Assembly: GCF_003308995.1 (NCBI RefSeq)
Contig: NZ_QFFJ01000001.1
Span: 1,054,001-1,118,000, forward strand
Length of the DNA stretch: 64,000 nucleotides
Source of the DNA: Chitinophaga flava
GTDB taxonomy: Bacteria; Bacteroidota; Bacteroidia; Chitinophagales; Chitinophagaceae
Direction: 5' to 3'
The notes under the pieces are model-generated. The model worked only from the letters and a program-made list of their open reading frames with translations. It was not told the DNA's origin and made no database searches. Numbering within the stretch: the first letter of the stretch is position 1; the number at the start of each line of letters is the position of its first letter. Shown here in pieces: positions 1-7,290 of the stretch. The position numbers and the translations under genes were made by a program.

Positions 1-1
1 T

Positions 2-547
2 GACTATTTTTTTGAATGGCTGGATTACAAACAATATGCAAGAGACACCGCTCCAGTGGTAGCAGGACTCACTCATCAACTCACCACCCTACTGGCCGGA
101 GAGCAGTCCCAGCACGAGTTTATGGAATGGGCCACCTGGCATAATATGGATGGTGGAGAAACTACCGCTGGCGTTTTCGAAAACAGGAACATCGAATATT
201 TTTGTCTCATATTTTTACCCCTGCATTATCAACAGCTGGACACCACCTTCTACCGGAAGGCCATAGATATCATCGCGCGCAGCCCTGATACATCCTATGG
301 TGCTTTTGTGATAGCCCTTCATTTGTTACTGGAGAAAGAATATAAAAGCCTGTATTATTTTCTGACAGCTTATATCGAAGGACATAAAACTGATGCGGAG
401 CTGAATCAGTATCTGGAAAAGAAGTTCAGTCACAAGCTGCCGGAATTCCGGTATGATATCCGCACCTTTCCCTATCTGGATGCCCTGCATACCGCCAGAG
501 AAACAAAAAGCAGTACCAGCGCATTTATGCAGCTGATGATCGTATAA
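2..547 (+). CDS. Hypothetical protein, 5'-truncated by the window edge
   Basis: The reading frame is open to the first bases of the window (reading D-Y-F-F-E-W upstream of the first GTG at 56), so the true start lies outside. About 181 residues are visible. The sequence is rich in Leu, Tyr and Phe, with helical segments such as YKSLYYFLTAYIEG and no signal peptide or catalytic motif that I recognise. It ends with TAA at 545-547. A 188-bp non-coding gap separates it from the next gene on the same strand. Function is unknown; a cytosolic helical protein is the most that can be said. Confidence 0.6.
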   Translation, partial: DYFFEWLDYKQYARDTAPVVAGLTHQLTTLLAGEQSQHEFMEWATWHNMDGGETTAGVFENRNIEYFCLIFLPLHYQQLDTTFYRKAIDIIARSPDTSYGAFVIALHLLLEKEYKSLYYFLTAYIEGHKTDAELNQYLEKKFSHKLPEFRYDIRTFPYLDALHTARETKSSTSAFMQLMIV

Positions 548-711
548 AATAAATGCCAGGCCATGCGCATACTGCAGCCGCCAGGCTTACCAGAAAACTC
601 GTTTCATAAGATGATAAGTTGCCTGTGATCAGAATTTAACAAGCGGTTATCAGTATTTAACCAAATAAGTATATAATTTTTTATGTAAAAAGCTAATTTC
701 TTTCAGTTTCC

Positions 712-719
712 TACCTTTA
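712..719 (+). promoter_or_regulatory. Putative -7 promoter box (TACCTTTA)
   Basis: TACCTTTA lies 17 bp before the ATG at 736 and fits the Bacteroidota -7 consensus TAnnTTTG except for the last base. An AT-rich stretch precedes it. No convincing -33 TTTG was found at ideal spacing, so this is tentative. Confidence 0.3.
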
Positions 720-735
720 TCAAAATTTAAGTCAT

Positions 736-1590
736 ATGGTAGCATTTTTAGGTATGGGCCTGCTTGGATCAAACTTTGTAAGGGCAATGATCAACAAAGG
801 AATGCAGGTACAGGTATGGAACCGCACCCACTCCAGGGCAGCAGCAATGGAAGCCTACGGTGCAAAAGCATTTGAAAATGTGGCTGACGCCGTAAAAGGA
901 GCCGACAGGGTACATATCACCCTGAAAGATGACGCCTCCGTAGACGAGGTGCTGGCAGCCGCCAGTGCTGGTCTGAAGCCGGGAGCTATCATCATAGATC
1001 ATACTACCACTTCCACCGAAGGCGCCATTCAAAGAACGCAGGCATGGAAAGAACGTGGGTTCATCTATCAACACGCACCGGTGTTCATGGGACCGCAAAA
1101 TGCGCTGGAAAGCACCGGCACCATGCTGGTATCCGGTGATCAGGCTGTGACTGCACAACTGGAACCAGAGCTGTCTAAGTTAACCGGCAAGGTGATGAAC
1201 TTCGGACCAGAGCCTGGCAAAGCTGCCGGCATCAAACTGATCGGCAACCTCTTTCTGGTGACATTCACTGCAGGGCTCTCTGATACCCTCTCCCTCGCCA
1301 AAGGATTAAACATCCAGCTGAGTGAGGTCACTACGCTGTTTGACTCCTGGAATCCGGGCGCTATGCTGCCGGCAAGGCTCAAACGCATGACCAGCGGCAA
1401 CTACAGCGAACCCTCCTGGGAACTGAACATGGCCCGCAAAGATACCCAGCTGTTTCTTAACGCAGCCGAACAAAACGGCGCGCACCTGGCCATTATCCCG
1501 GCCATCGCAAAAGAAATGGACCGCTGGATCGCAAAAGGCCAGGGCAGCCAGGACTGGAACATCATAGCAAAAGATAATATACCCGCTTAA
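736..1590 (+). CDS. NAD(P)-dependent oxidoreductase, 3-hydroxyisobutyrate dehydrogenase family
   Basis: This 284-aa protein has an N-terminal Rossmann fold with the nucleotide-binding loop GMGLLG at residues 6-11, followed by a VWNRT segment at the end of beta-2, where cofactor choice is made. The family's catalytic lysine block is visible as GKAAGIKLIGN, with K167 and N171, at the start of the all-helical C-terminal domain. The length matches the HIBADH / beta-hydroxyacid dehydrogenase / imine reductase superfamily, whose members oxidise or reduce small hydroxy acids or imines in the cytosol. The substrate cannot be read from the sequence. The gene stands alone and is followed by a strong intrinsic terminator. 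The ATG at 736 is chosen because it begins directly at the first beta strand. Confidence 0.85.
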   Translation: MVAFLGMGLLGSNFVRAMINKGMQVQVWNRTHSRAAAMEAYGAKAFENVADAVKGADRVHITLKDDASVDEVLAAASAGLKPGAIIIDHTTTSTEGAIQRTQAWKERGFIYQHAPVFMGPQNALESTGTMLVSGDQAVTAQLEPELSKLTGKVMNFGPEPGKAAGIKLIGNLFLVTFTAGLSDTLSLAKGLNIQLSEVTTLFDSWNPGAMLPARLKRMTSGNYSEPSWELNMARKDTQLFLNAAEQNGAHLAIIPAIAKEMDRWIAKGQGSQDWNIIAKDNIPA

Positions 1591-1595
1591 TACGA

Positions 1596-1633
1596 CTGTC
1601 CCTCTTATACGGAAAAGAGGGACAGCTTTTTTT
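1596..1633 (+). terminator. Intrinsic terminator after the HIBADH-family gene
   Basis: An 11-bp perfect stem (CTGTCCCTCTT at 1596-1606 pairing with AAGAGGGACAG at 1615-1625) has an 8-nt loop and is followed by seven T residues at 1627-1633. It lies 5 bp after the stop codon. Confidence 0.9.
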
Positions 1634-1652
1634 ACACCATGCTTTTTTACCC

Positions 1653-2522
1653 ATGCCCAACACTAACGATGTCACATCCGTTCAGGAATGGCGGAATGAA
1701 GCTGCCTTCCAGGCCGGTGACAAAGAACGGAAACATTACCTGAAAAAATGGGAACTGCAACCTGATGGCCCTGCCTTCAGAACATATGCCTGCTGGCTCC
1801 AACCCGTTGTCTACCAGCAACAGCCAGCCATGCTTAAAATAGCGCTGGAGGCAGAAGAACAGCTGGGAGGTATCCTTATGTCTTACTGGGATGGAGAAGG
1901 GGCCGCCCGCGTATTACAGATGGACGGCAGCGCCCTCCTGCTGGAACGCATCAGCAGCAAAAACTCCCTCCTCGAAATGGCCCTCAACGGACAAGACACC
2001 GCTGCCAGCCGTATCATCTGCCAGGTGGCCGACAAACTCCATGCACCACGTACCACACCCGCACCAGCACAACTGCTGCCACTCGCTACCTGGTTTGAAG
2101 AACTGGAACCTGCTGCAGGTAAATACGGCGGTATCCTCGAAGAGTCACATCTCATCGCCAAACAGTTGCTCCGTTATCCGCAGGAAATATGTGTACTGCA
2201 TGGTGATCTTCACCATACCAATGTACTCGATGCCGGTGCCCGCGGATGGGTAGCCATCGATCCCAGAAGACTGATAGGTGACAGGGGTTTCGACTATGCC
2301 CATATCTTCTGCAACCCGGATCTGGAAACAGCCCTGGCGCCCGGACGCCTCGCCGCACAGGTGGCAGTAGTGGCTTCCGCCGCCAACATGGAACCACAAC
2401 GCCTCCTGAAATGGATCGTAGCCTACAGCGGTCTCTCCGCCGCCTGGAGCCTCAGCGCAGCAGAAGACGCCTCCATCGCATTGGGAGCCGCAGAAATAGC
2501 TTTCGCGCTGTTATCTTCCTAA
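1653..2522 (+). CDS. APH(6)-type aminoglycoside / hydroxyurea phosphotransferase family
   Basis: This 289-aa kinase-like protein carries the Brenner-type catalytic motif HGDLHHTN at residues 183-190. It also has the metal-binding block IDPRRLIGDRGFD near 202-214, which is characteristic of the streptomycin 6-kinase / hydroxyurea kinase family (PF04655). The N-terminal part (about 20-110) corresponds to the ATP-binding lobe, with LLLERI resembling the hinge. Family members transfer phosphate from ATP to a hydroxyl of streptomycin or similar compounds in the cytosol. Chromosomal copies are common in soil bacteria and do not prove resistance. An AraC-family gene begins only 11 bp after its stop on the same strand, so the two may be co-transcribed. 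Confidence 0.8.
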   Translation: MPNTNDVTSVQEWRNEAAFQAGDKERKHYLKKWELQPDGPAFRTYACWLQPVVYQQQPAMLKIALEAEEQLGGILMSYWDGEGAARVLQMDGSALLLERISSKNSLLEMALNGQDTAASRIICQVADKLHAPRTTPAPAQLLPLATWFEELEPAAGKYGGILEESHLIAKQLLRYPQEICVLHGDLHHTNVLDAGARGWVAIDPRRLIGDRGFDYAHIFCNPDLETALAPGRLAAQVAVVASAANMEPQRLLKWIVAYSGLSAAWSLSAAEDASIALGAAEIAFALLSS

Positions 2523-2533
2523 ATAAAAAATAT

Positions 2534-3409
2534 ATGCGCAGCAAACAACAAAGGAAAAACCAGGTACCTGTACATAAAGCCCCCTTCGGCAGAGGCTTCG
2601 AAATAAAATATATCCGTGACGAACCCGGTAATCACGCACACCTGGACCCTCACCGCGACGATTACTACGTCTTCTTCCTGCAGGAAAGCGGTGCTATGCA
2701 ACTGATGATAGACTTCGAGCTCCATCATGCAACGGGCAATACCATCGGTTACATCTGCCCCGGTCAGGTGCATCGCTATCTGGCAACGGCAGTAGTGAAC
2801 GGCTGGTTTCTCGCAGTAGATATCCCGCTGGTACAAAACACCTGGAGAAACATCTTCGAGAAAACCAAAAACGAGCAACATTTTATTCCACTGCAGGACA
2901 ACAACCCTTTCGTCCAATGTCTGCAACTGATATGGCAACAGCACAACAGCCATCCTACCGGCATGCCCCAGCAAAAAATTGTGCATGCACTGATTGACGC
3001 CTTTCTGGGCATGATGGCCACCGCCCTGTTACAGACAGCAGGACAGCCCGGCAAGCAGCACGACAGAGCCTATAACGTCACCCATCAGTTCAGGGAACTG
3101 GTGAAAAAAAATGTACTCACGGTAAAAAGTCCTGCTGCCTACGCCGATATGATGAACCTCTCCCTCTCCTATCTCAATGAGCTGGTGAAAGGGCAAACCA
3201 GTTTTCCCGTTAGCCATTGGATTCAACAGGAATCCTTACTGGAAGCCAAACGGCTGCTGTATTATACCGACCTTACCACCAAAGAAGTAGCCTTCCGTAC
3301 CGGTTACGATGACCATACCTACTTCTCACGGGTGTTCCGTAAGCTGGCAGGTGAGACTCCGCTGGACTTCCGGGCACGGTACCGCGATTTGTCCAATCAT
3401 TACCTGTGA
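2534..3409 (+). CDS. AraC-family transcriptional regulator with cupin sensor domain
   Basis: This 291-aa protein has an N-terminal cupin-like arm (HLDPHRDDYYVFFLQESG, about residues 32-60). The C-terminal AraC double helix-turn-helix includes DLTTKEVAFRTGYDDHTYFS and RVFRKLAGETPLDFR at about 245-285. These are the two signature helices that bind operator half-sites. I place the start at the ATG at 2534 because the upstream in-frame extension (from 2411) lies inside the preceding kinase gene. The spacing of 11 bp from the APH-like gene suggests an operon. The stop (TGA 3407-3409) overlaps a GTG of the following frame. The ligand is unknown; one possibility is that it controls the adjacent kinase or siderophore-interacting protein. 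Confidence 0.85.
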   Translation: MRSKQQRKNQVPVHKAPFGRGFEIKYIRDEPGNHAHLDPHRDDYYVFFLQESGAMQLMIDFELHHATGNTIGYICPGQVHRYLATAVVNGWFLAVDIPLVQNTWRNIFEKTKNEQHFIPLQDNNPFVQCLQLIWQQHNSHPTGMPQQKIVHALIDAFLGMMATALLQTAGQPGKQHDRAYNVTHQFRELVKKNVLTVKSPAAYADMMNLSLSYLNELVKGQTSFPVSHWIQQESLLEAKRLLYYTDLTTKEVAFRTGYDDHTYFSRVFRKLAGETPLDFRARYRDLSNHYL

Positions 3410-3456
3410 TCGTCTATTTTTCAGGTACTCATTCATTTGTTGCTTTGCAACATAAA

Positions 3457-4155
3457 ATGAGCACTATGGGATCTGCTGTCATTCACAACAACCGTATCAG
3501 TTTTATTGAGAAAGCCCTCAACAAACAAGGCTCCGTACTGGCAATACGACATTGGGAGCCCGCCAGCTTTTATGAAATAGACCTGCACCTACCTGGTGTA
3601 AAGATGCATCAGTGGCAAACACCTCCACATATCAAATGCCGTGTAGCGCCTTATCACTACCGCGACTATACCCCTGCCCGCTGGAATGCCGACACCAGCA
3701 CCTGCACCCTTTTTATAGATGCCGCCCATCAGGGTACCGGCAGCTTATGGGCCAGCCAGCTTCGTCCGGGTGATGTTTTTAATTATATCGGTATTGACGG
3801 TAGCCACCAACATGTGAAACAGGACGCCCATCTTGTAATGCTGGGCGATCAGAGCGCCATTGGACATTTCAACGCTCTGCAACAACTGGCCTCCTCCTAT
3901 AGCTGGATATCCGGTATGGTGATACTCCCGGAAACAACCCACCGCAAACATTTCGTACAGGCGTTCCCGGAGTTACCACTGGAAACGATAGCTAGTCCGG
4001 AGACATTGTTAGCCCAACTGGAAGCCCTGCCTTTACATGCCTCCTGGCAATACTATCTCGCTGGCAACTCCCATCTGGTAGAGGCCTTACGTAAACTGTT
4101 GAAAGCAAGAGGCTGCGCCAGCGCCCAGATACAGGCACAGGGCTTCTGGAAATAA
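3457..4155 (+). CDS. Siderophore-interacting protein (FAD-dependent ferric-siderophore reductase family)
   Basis: The 232-aa protein matches the SIP family of flavoreductases. An N-terminal FAD-binding beta-barrel carries the RxYT-type signature (HYRDYTPARW, about residues 69-78), and a C-terminal NAD(P)H-binding half includes LVMLGDQSAIGHF and WQYYLAGNSHLVEALRKLL. Such enzymes reduce Fe(III)-siderophore complexes in the cytosol to release iron. I choose the ATG at 3457; an in-frame GTG at 3406 overlaps the stop of the upstream AraC gene and would add 17 unlikely residues. It follows the AraC gene closely and may belong to the same transcription unit. No siderophore receptor is adjacent. Confidence 0.8.
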   Translation: MSTMGSAVIHNNRISFIEKALNKQGSVLAIRHWEPASFYEIDLHLPGVKMHQWQTPPHIKCRVAPYHYRDYTPARWNADTSTCTLFIDAAHQGTGSLWASQLRPGDVFNYIGIDGSHQHVKQDAHLVMLGDQSAIGHFNALQQLASSYSWISGMVILPETTHRKHFVQAFPELPLETIASPETLLAQLEALPLHASWQYYLAGNSHLVEALRKLLKARGCASAQIQAQGFWK

Positions 4156-4162
4156 TATCCTG

Positions 4163-4648
4163 CTACAGCTGTTTTTCGAGCATGATCATGTGTTTGCACT
4201 GGATGCCGTTTTCATAGATGGGTGTTGCATAATGTTCTATAAAAAAGTTACGGTGGATGGCCGTAATATCAAAACCGCTACGCTGATACAGATACAGCTG
4301 TGCTACACTGGAGTTGCCGGTGCCGATCACCAATGTGGTAAACCCCAGGGATCTGGCTTTGGCAGCGGCATCCTGCAGCAGGTATTTACCAATGCCTCGG
4401 CCCTGCCAGGCCTCATGTACAGCAATGTTTTTCACTTCAATCTTTTCGTTGTCCAGCGGCAACAAAACGTATACCCCTACCCGTGCTTTTTCCAGCAGGG
4501 CAATATATACATAGGAACCGCTGATATAGGTATTGATCATATCGGTAGAAGGGTCGGCCAGCAGTAGCAGGTCATATGGCATAGGCGCTTCCTGGCCCAG
4601 CAGTTCTGTGACCAGTTGAGGGATTATATTTTCGGGAGAAGACATCAT
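4163..4648 (-). CDS. GNAT-family N-acetyltransferase
   Basis: The 161-aa protein shows the GNAT acetyl-CoA pyrophosphate-binding motif A, WQGRGIGKYLLQ, at residues 81-92. Strand beta-4 (KIEVKNIAVHE) precedes it and motif B (SVAQLYLYQRSGF) follows at about 114-126. Members move an acetyl group from acetyl-CoA to an amine; the acceptor cannot be predicted. The gene is convergent with the siderophore-interacting protein gene, with only 7 bp between their stop codons and no obvious terminator. It appears to be a stand-alone gene. Confidence 0.85.
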   Translation of the reverse strand: MMSSPENIIPQLVTELLGQEAPMPYDLLLLADPSTDMINTYISGSYVYIALLEKARVGVYVLLPLDNEKIEVKNIAVHEAWQGRGIGKYLLQDAAAKARSLGFTTLVIGTGNSSVAQLYLYQRSGFDITAIHRNFFIEHYATPIYENGIQCKHMIMLEKQL

Positions 4649-4780
4649 GCGGGGAAGTTACGTATTTTTTATGGCGGCCATTGTTTTCCTCTTTCTGTAC
4701 TGACAGCTTAAAGGGCGTACAACCCGCTACCAGCAGTCATGGCAGTTTTTTTTCAGTCGTAGAACAACGTACACAATCCA

Positions 4781-4810
4781 TTAAAAAACCGGGATAGGAA
4801 TACCCCGGTT
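4781..4810 (-). terminator. Intrinsic terminator for the 29-aa membrane peptide gene
   Basis: AACCGGG (4787-4793) pairs with CCCGGTT (4804-4810). Read on the minus strand, the hairpin is followed by six T residues (complement of 4783-4788, partly shared with the stem). It lies 33 bp downstream of the stop of the small minus-strand gene at 4844-4933 and supports that gene being expressed. Confidence 0.6.
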
Positions 4811-4843
4811 ATCGTTAACCAACAATTATTGTAAATGATAATC

Positions 4844-4933
4844 TTACCATAAAATATTTCCTGCCAGCACCAATAATGCAGCAAAAACCAATAGCACACT
4901 CAGCACGAAATACAGATGCATATAAAGCTTCAT
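4844..4933 (-). CDS. 29-residue single-pass membrane peptide
   Basis: A 29-codon frame starts at the ATG complementary to 4931-4933 and ends with TAA at 4844-4846. It reads MKLYMHLYFVLSV followed by an uninterrupted hydrophobic stretch (LLVFAALLVLAGNILW), which makes one transmembrane helix with a basic N-terminus. It is followed at 33 bp by a terminator-like hairpin with a T tract on the same strand, which is why I regard it as a real gene rather than chance. Tiny one-helix proteins often act as accessory subunits of membrane complexes, but no partner is adjacent and I do not recognise a family. The surrounding 4649-5110 gap otherwise holds nothing that I can identify. Confidence 0.45.
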   Translation of the reverse strand: MKLYMHLYFVLSVLLVFAALLVLAGNILW

Positions 4934-5110
4934 GTTTTTAGAATTAAAAGTGATCTATTACCGAAGGTCCGGTTTGCCAACGCAAAGATAGGACGGCAGG
5001 CAGTCCCGGGCGTTGCACATTTCACCGTTTCTATTGTAGAAAACGAAGAAAACGGGAGCATGCAACGGCATGGTTTTTTATTTTGTATCAGGAGAGAAAA
5101 CAGCTCAAAT

Positions 5111-5332
5111 ATGAACCACTTCTCATTGGAAGGAGAACATGTAAAGATAGACTATAGTAATCCGGCACTCCCTCCTGTAGCCAGGAATTTCATGCCCGAC
5201 GTATACAAAGACGGGCCTGAGTATTTCTGCGTATTTGGGGCGGGATGCGATGGGGTTATCCTGGGTACAGGTGACACTATAGAACAGGCTATCAATGCAT
5301 GGGAAGAAGCCTATCATCGTAAACTAGGCTGA
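5111..5332 (+). CDS. Small hypothetical protein, HicB-like sequence pattern
   Basis: The 73-aa protein begins at the ATG at 5111 (MNHFSLEGEH). The longer in-frame extension to 4916 crosses low-quality sequence and the opposite-strand membrane peptide. The C-terminal part, GVILGTGDTIEQAINAWEEAY, resembles the GxT-EEA helix of the HicB antitoxin fold. However, no HicA mRNA-interferase lies beside it, so it is probably a stand-alone protein of that fold. It is cytosolic, with no signal peptide, and precedes another small gene on the same strand by 37 bp. Confidence 0.55.
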   Translation: MNHFSLEGEHVKIDYSNPALPPVARNFMPDVYKDGPEYFCVFGAGCDGVILGTGDTIEQAINAWEEAYHRKLG

Positions 5333-5369
5333 TAGCGTACCGGTTTTCTTCATCCTAAAACCATTCAGT

Positions 5370-5573
5370 ATGCCAGCAAACGACAGACCCACCGGCCCTG
5401 ACCGGAGCAAAGAACACAAAAAGGTGACAGAAGATGATCCGCTGAAGAATGTAAGTCCCCATAACAAACACAAGGAAGAAGAACAAAAAAGGGCAGCAGA
5501 AGACATTCCGGAACAAACATCTATTGATGATGAAGAACTTGCCGGGGATGAACCACTGTCAGAAGATCTGTAA
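5370..5573 (+). CDS. Small, highly charged hypothetical protein
   Basis: The 67-aa product is almost entirely hydrophilic, rich in Lys, Glu, Asp and Pro, with no aromatic core, and is probably intrinsically disordered. The segment KHKEEEQKRAAEDIPEQ could form a short helix. It follows the preceding 73-aa gene on the same strand and is followed by a hairpin with a T-rich tail, which supports its being the end of a transcript. I know of no function for it. Confidence 0.5.
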   Translation: MPANDRPTGPDRSKEHKKVTEDDPLKNVSPHNKHKEEEQKRAAEDIPEQTSIDDEELAGDEPLSEDL

Positions 5574-5590
5574 TCTGTAAAAATGAATTG

Positions 5591-5624
5591 AAGGGACTGC
5601 CGCAATGGTGGTCCCTTTTGTTTT
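5591..5624 (+). terminator. Intrinsic terminator
   Basis: AAGGGAC (5591-5597) pairs with GTCCCTT (5611-5617), followed by a T-rich run broken by one G (to 5624). It lies 17 bp after the charged 67-aa gene and just before the convergent metallophosphoesterase stop. Confidence 0.6.
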
Positions 5625-5631
5625 CAATAGG

Positions 5632-6378
5632 CTAAACATCAAAGATAAAGAAGGGCTTGGGTAAACCTTCTTTCAGCAGGATGGGCCTGGCAACATTAAA
5701 GATCTTTACTTCTTCCAGCATGCCCTGCAACTTCCCCTGGTGAGCATGCCCATGAAAGGCAGCTGTCACTTTACGCCGGATGAGAGGTTCGGCCAGCCTG
5801 GACGATCCCAGAAAGGGATATATCTGTTCTGACTCTCCGGCGATGGTTTCTGCTACCGGAGAATAGTGCAATACTGCAATTTTTTTCATGCCGGGATGTT
5901 CTTTTTCGATTTTGGCCAATGCCCTGTCGAGATGAAGCGCTTCGTCCACAGATTCCTGTACAAAGGCTTTCATGGCGTTTTCACCGAACATCGACAACAT
6001 ATGGCCGTTAAAACCACCACCAAAGCCTTTTACGCCGGCAAAACCAATATCATGTAATACAACAGCTTCACCATCCAGGATATGCACATTGTTGTGGCCC
6101 TGTATGATGTTACGGATTATTTTCTGACGCCCCTTTTCATAATCGTGGTTGCCCAATACACCCACTACCGGTATACTAAAGGTTTTCAGTTCATTGTACA
6201 GGATTTCCGCTTCCGATTCATCGCCGGTATCGGTCAGATCACCACATAAAAGCAATATGTCGGCGCTGGTATTTATCTCTTTAAAACAATCCGTCCATGT
6301 ACCTTTGTCGGTGCTGGTAATATGCAGATCGGCCAGGGCTGCAATGCGCACAGTGCGTTTTTCTTCCTGCATAGTCAA
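5632..6378 (-). CDS. Metallophosphoesterase (calcineurin-like)
   Basis: The 248-aa protein has all the dinuclear-metal motifs in order: DLH (D17, H19), GDLTD (46-50), GNHDYE (76-81), a later histidine in VLHYSP, and GHAHQG near 210. Proteins of this fold hydrolyse phosphomono- or diesters or nucleotides in the cytosol; the substrate is not evident. Its start codon overlaps the stop of the upstream nucleotidyltransferase-like gene by 4 bp (6375-6378). The two are therefore translationally coupled and probably act on related substrates. Confidence 0.85.
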   Translation of the reverse strand: MTMQEEKRTVRIAALADLHITSTDKGTWTDCFKEINTSADILLLCGDLTDTGDESEAEILYNELKTFSIPVVGVLGNHDYEKGRQKIIRNIIQGHNNVHILDGEAVVLHDIGFAGVKGFGGGFNGHMLSMFGENAMKAFVQESVDEALHLDRALAKIEKEHPGMKKIAVLHYSPVAETIAGESEQIYPFLGSSRLAEPLIRRKVTAAFHGHAHQGKLQGMLEEVKIFNVARPILLKEGLPKPFFIFDV

Positions 6379-7121
6379 ACGGTTTTAATGGTATATGCTT
6401 TATAATTCCATTTTTTGATGTCTATCTCATATTGTGTCTGATCGATGAATGGACCACGGCACACGCGTGTTACTGCAACGGGTAGTTCATATTGCTGATG
6501 GGCCCGTGCCATCAGTTCATCGAAGAGCCAGCGGGGAATAATATTTGGGTAATCGGCAGGATATACAAACTGAAATATCAGCAGTTGAGCCAGCAGGAGA
6601 TGCCAGTGTTGATTGAGACGGGAAAGGATTCTTTCCCAGTCGAGGTTTTTCCACCGGAGTAGAATATGGTTGATATCAGCGCCATCGTAGCGTTCCCTGT
6701 TCTGTACATATATCTTGCACCATACCAGTTCTTCCGGGGCCATGAGTTTTACGGGCACTCCTTCAAAGCTGGTGCTGACTGTATACTTATACCAGCTATC
6801 ATCTACCCTGCAGATATTGTTGACAGTGTCGAAGATGATATCCAGGAAATAGACGCCTTTGAAGACTTTAGCGAGCCAGCGGACATCGGTCAGTTCCACC
6901 CTATATCCTTCTTTGGTAGCAAAACACTGGAGTATTTTTGTATATTCTGTCGATTTACAGAAGATATCAAGATCTTTGGTATTCCTGTAGATGCCGGTGT
7001 AATAAAACAGGGCGTAAGCGCCGCCCAGCATATAATCGGCGCCGCTCTCGTTTAAAAAGGTAAGTGCTTCTTTGTAGAAAGCATGTGCTTCTTTGTCTTT
7101 TTCATCAGGATGTACCTTCAT
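6375..7121 (-). CDS. Nucleotidyltransferase-like protein
   Basis: The 248-aa protein begins at the ATG complementary to 7119-7121 (MKVHPDEKDK). An upstream in-frame start would add 11 unlikely residues. Residues 33-38 (GGAYAL) followed by TKDLDIF (D50, D52) match the G-[GS]-x9-13-D-x-D core of the minimal nucleotidyltransferase fold, which transfers NMP to a protein, RNA or small molecule. The C-terminal half is helical and unassigned. It overlaps the metallophosphoesterase gene by 4 bp, so one enzyme may add and the other remove a phosphate-linked group. That pairing is inference. Confidence 0.7.
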   Translation of the reverse strand: MKVHPDEKDKEAHAFYKEALTFLNESGADYMLGGAYALFYYTGIYRNTKDLDIFCKSTEYTKILQCFATKEGYRVELTDVRWLAKVFKGVYFLDIIFDTVNNICRVDDSWYKYTVSTSFEGVPVKLMAPEELVWCKIYVQNRERYDGADINHILLRWKNLDWERILSRLNQHWHLLLAQLLIFQFVYPADYPNIIPRWLFDELMARAHQQYELPVAVTRVCRGPFIDQTQYEIDIKKWNYKAYTIKTV

Positions 7122-7200
7122 ACAACCATAAGTTTTATTATAGTTGTATAACAAAAAATTGTGCCTTACCCATCAGGCAGTATAGAACACCGGATATGTG

Positions 7201-7230
7201 GCCGGATGGGCAGACAAATACCCATCCGGC
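7201..7230. terminator. Perfect hairpin downstream of the GlxA-type gene
   Basis: GCCGGATGGG (7201-7210) pairs perfectly with CCCATCCGGC (7221-7230) across a 10-nt loop. It lies 60 bp beyond the stop of the minus-strand GlxA-type gene. There is no T run on either strand, so it may be a 3'-end stabilising hairpin rather than a classic terminator. Confidence 0.4.
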
Positions 7231-7290
7231 AGGAATGTAGTTGAGGAAGAAAAGCAACAAAAGGGAGGAAGACAACAGCCACTGCAGGTG

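Noticed and set aside
1653..2522. Acquired antibiotic-resistance cassette
   Set aside because: The APH(6)-like gene lacks mobile-element signatures and has neighbours of normal composition; a chromosomal homologue is more likely.
4916..5110. Upstream extension of the 73-aa gene from an ATG at 4916
   Set aside because: The extension overlaps the opposite-strand membrane peptide and lacks a coherent fold; the ATG at 5111 fits the conserved-looking domain.
5111..5332. HicAB toxin-antitoxin module
   Set aside because: Only a HicB-like pattern is visible; no HicA-size gene with the GSH motif is adjacent.
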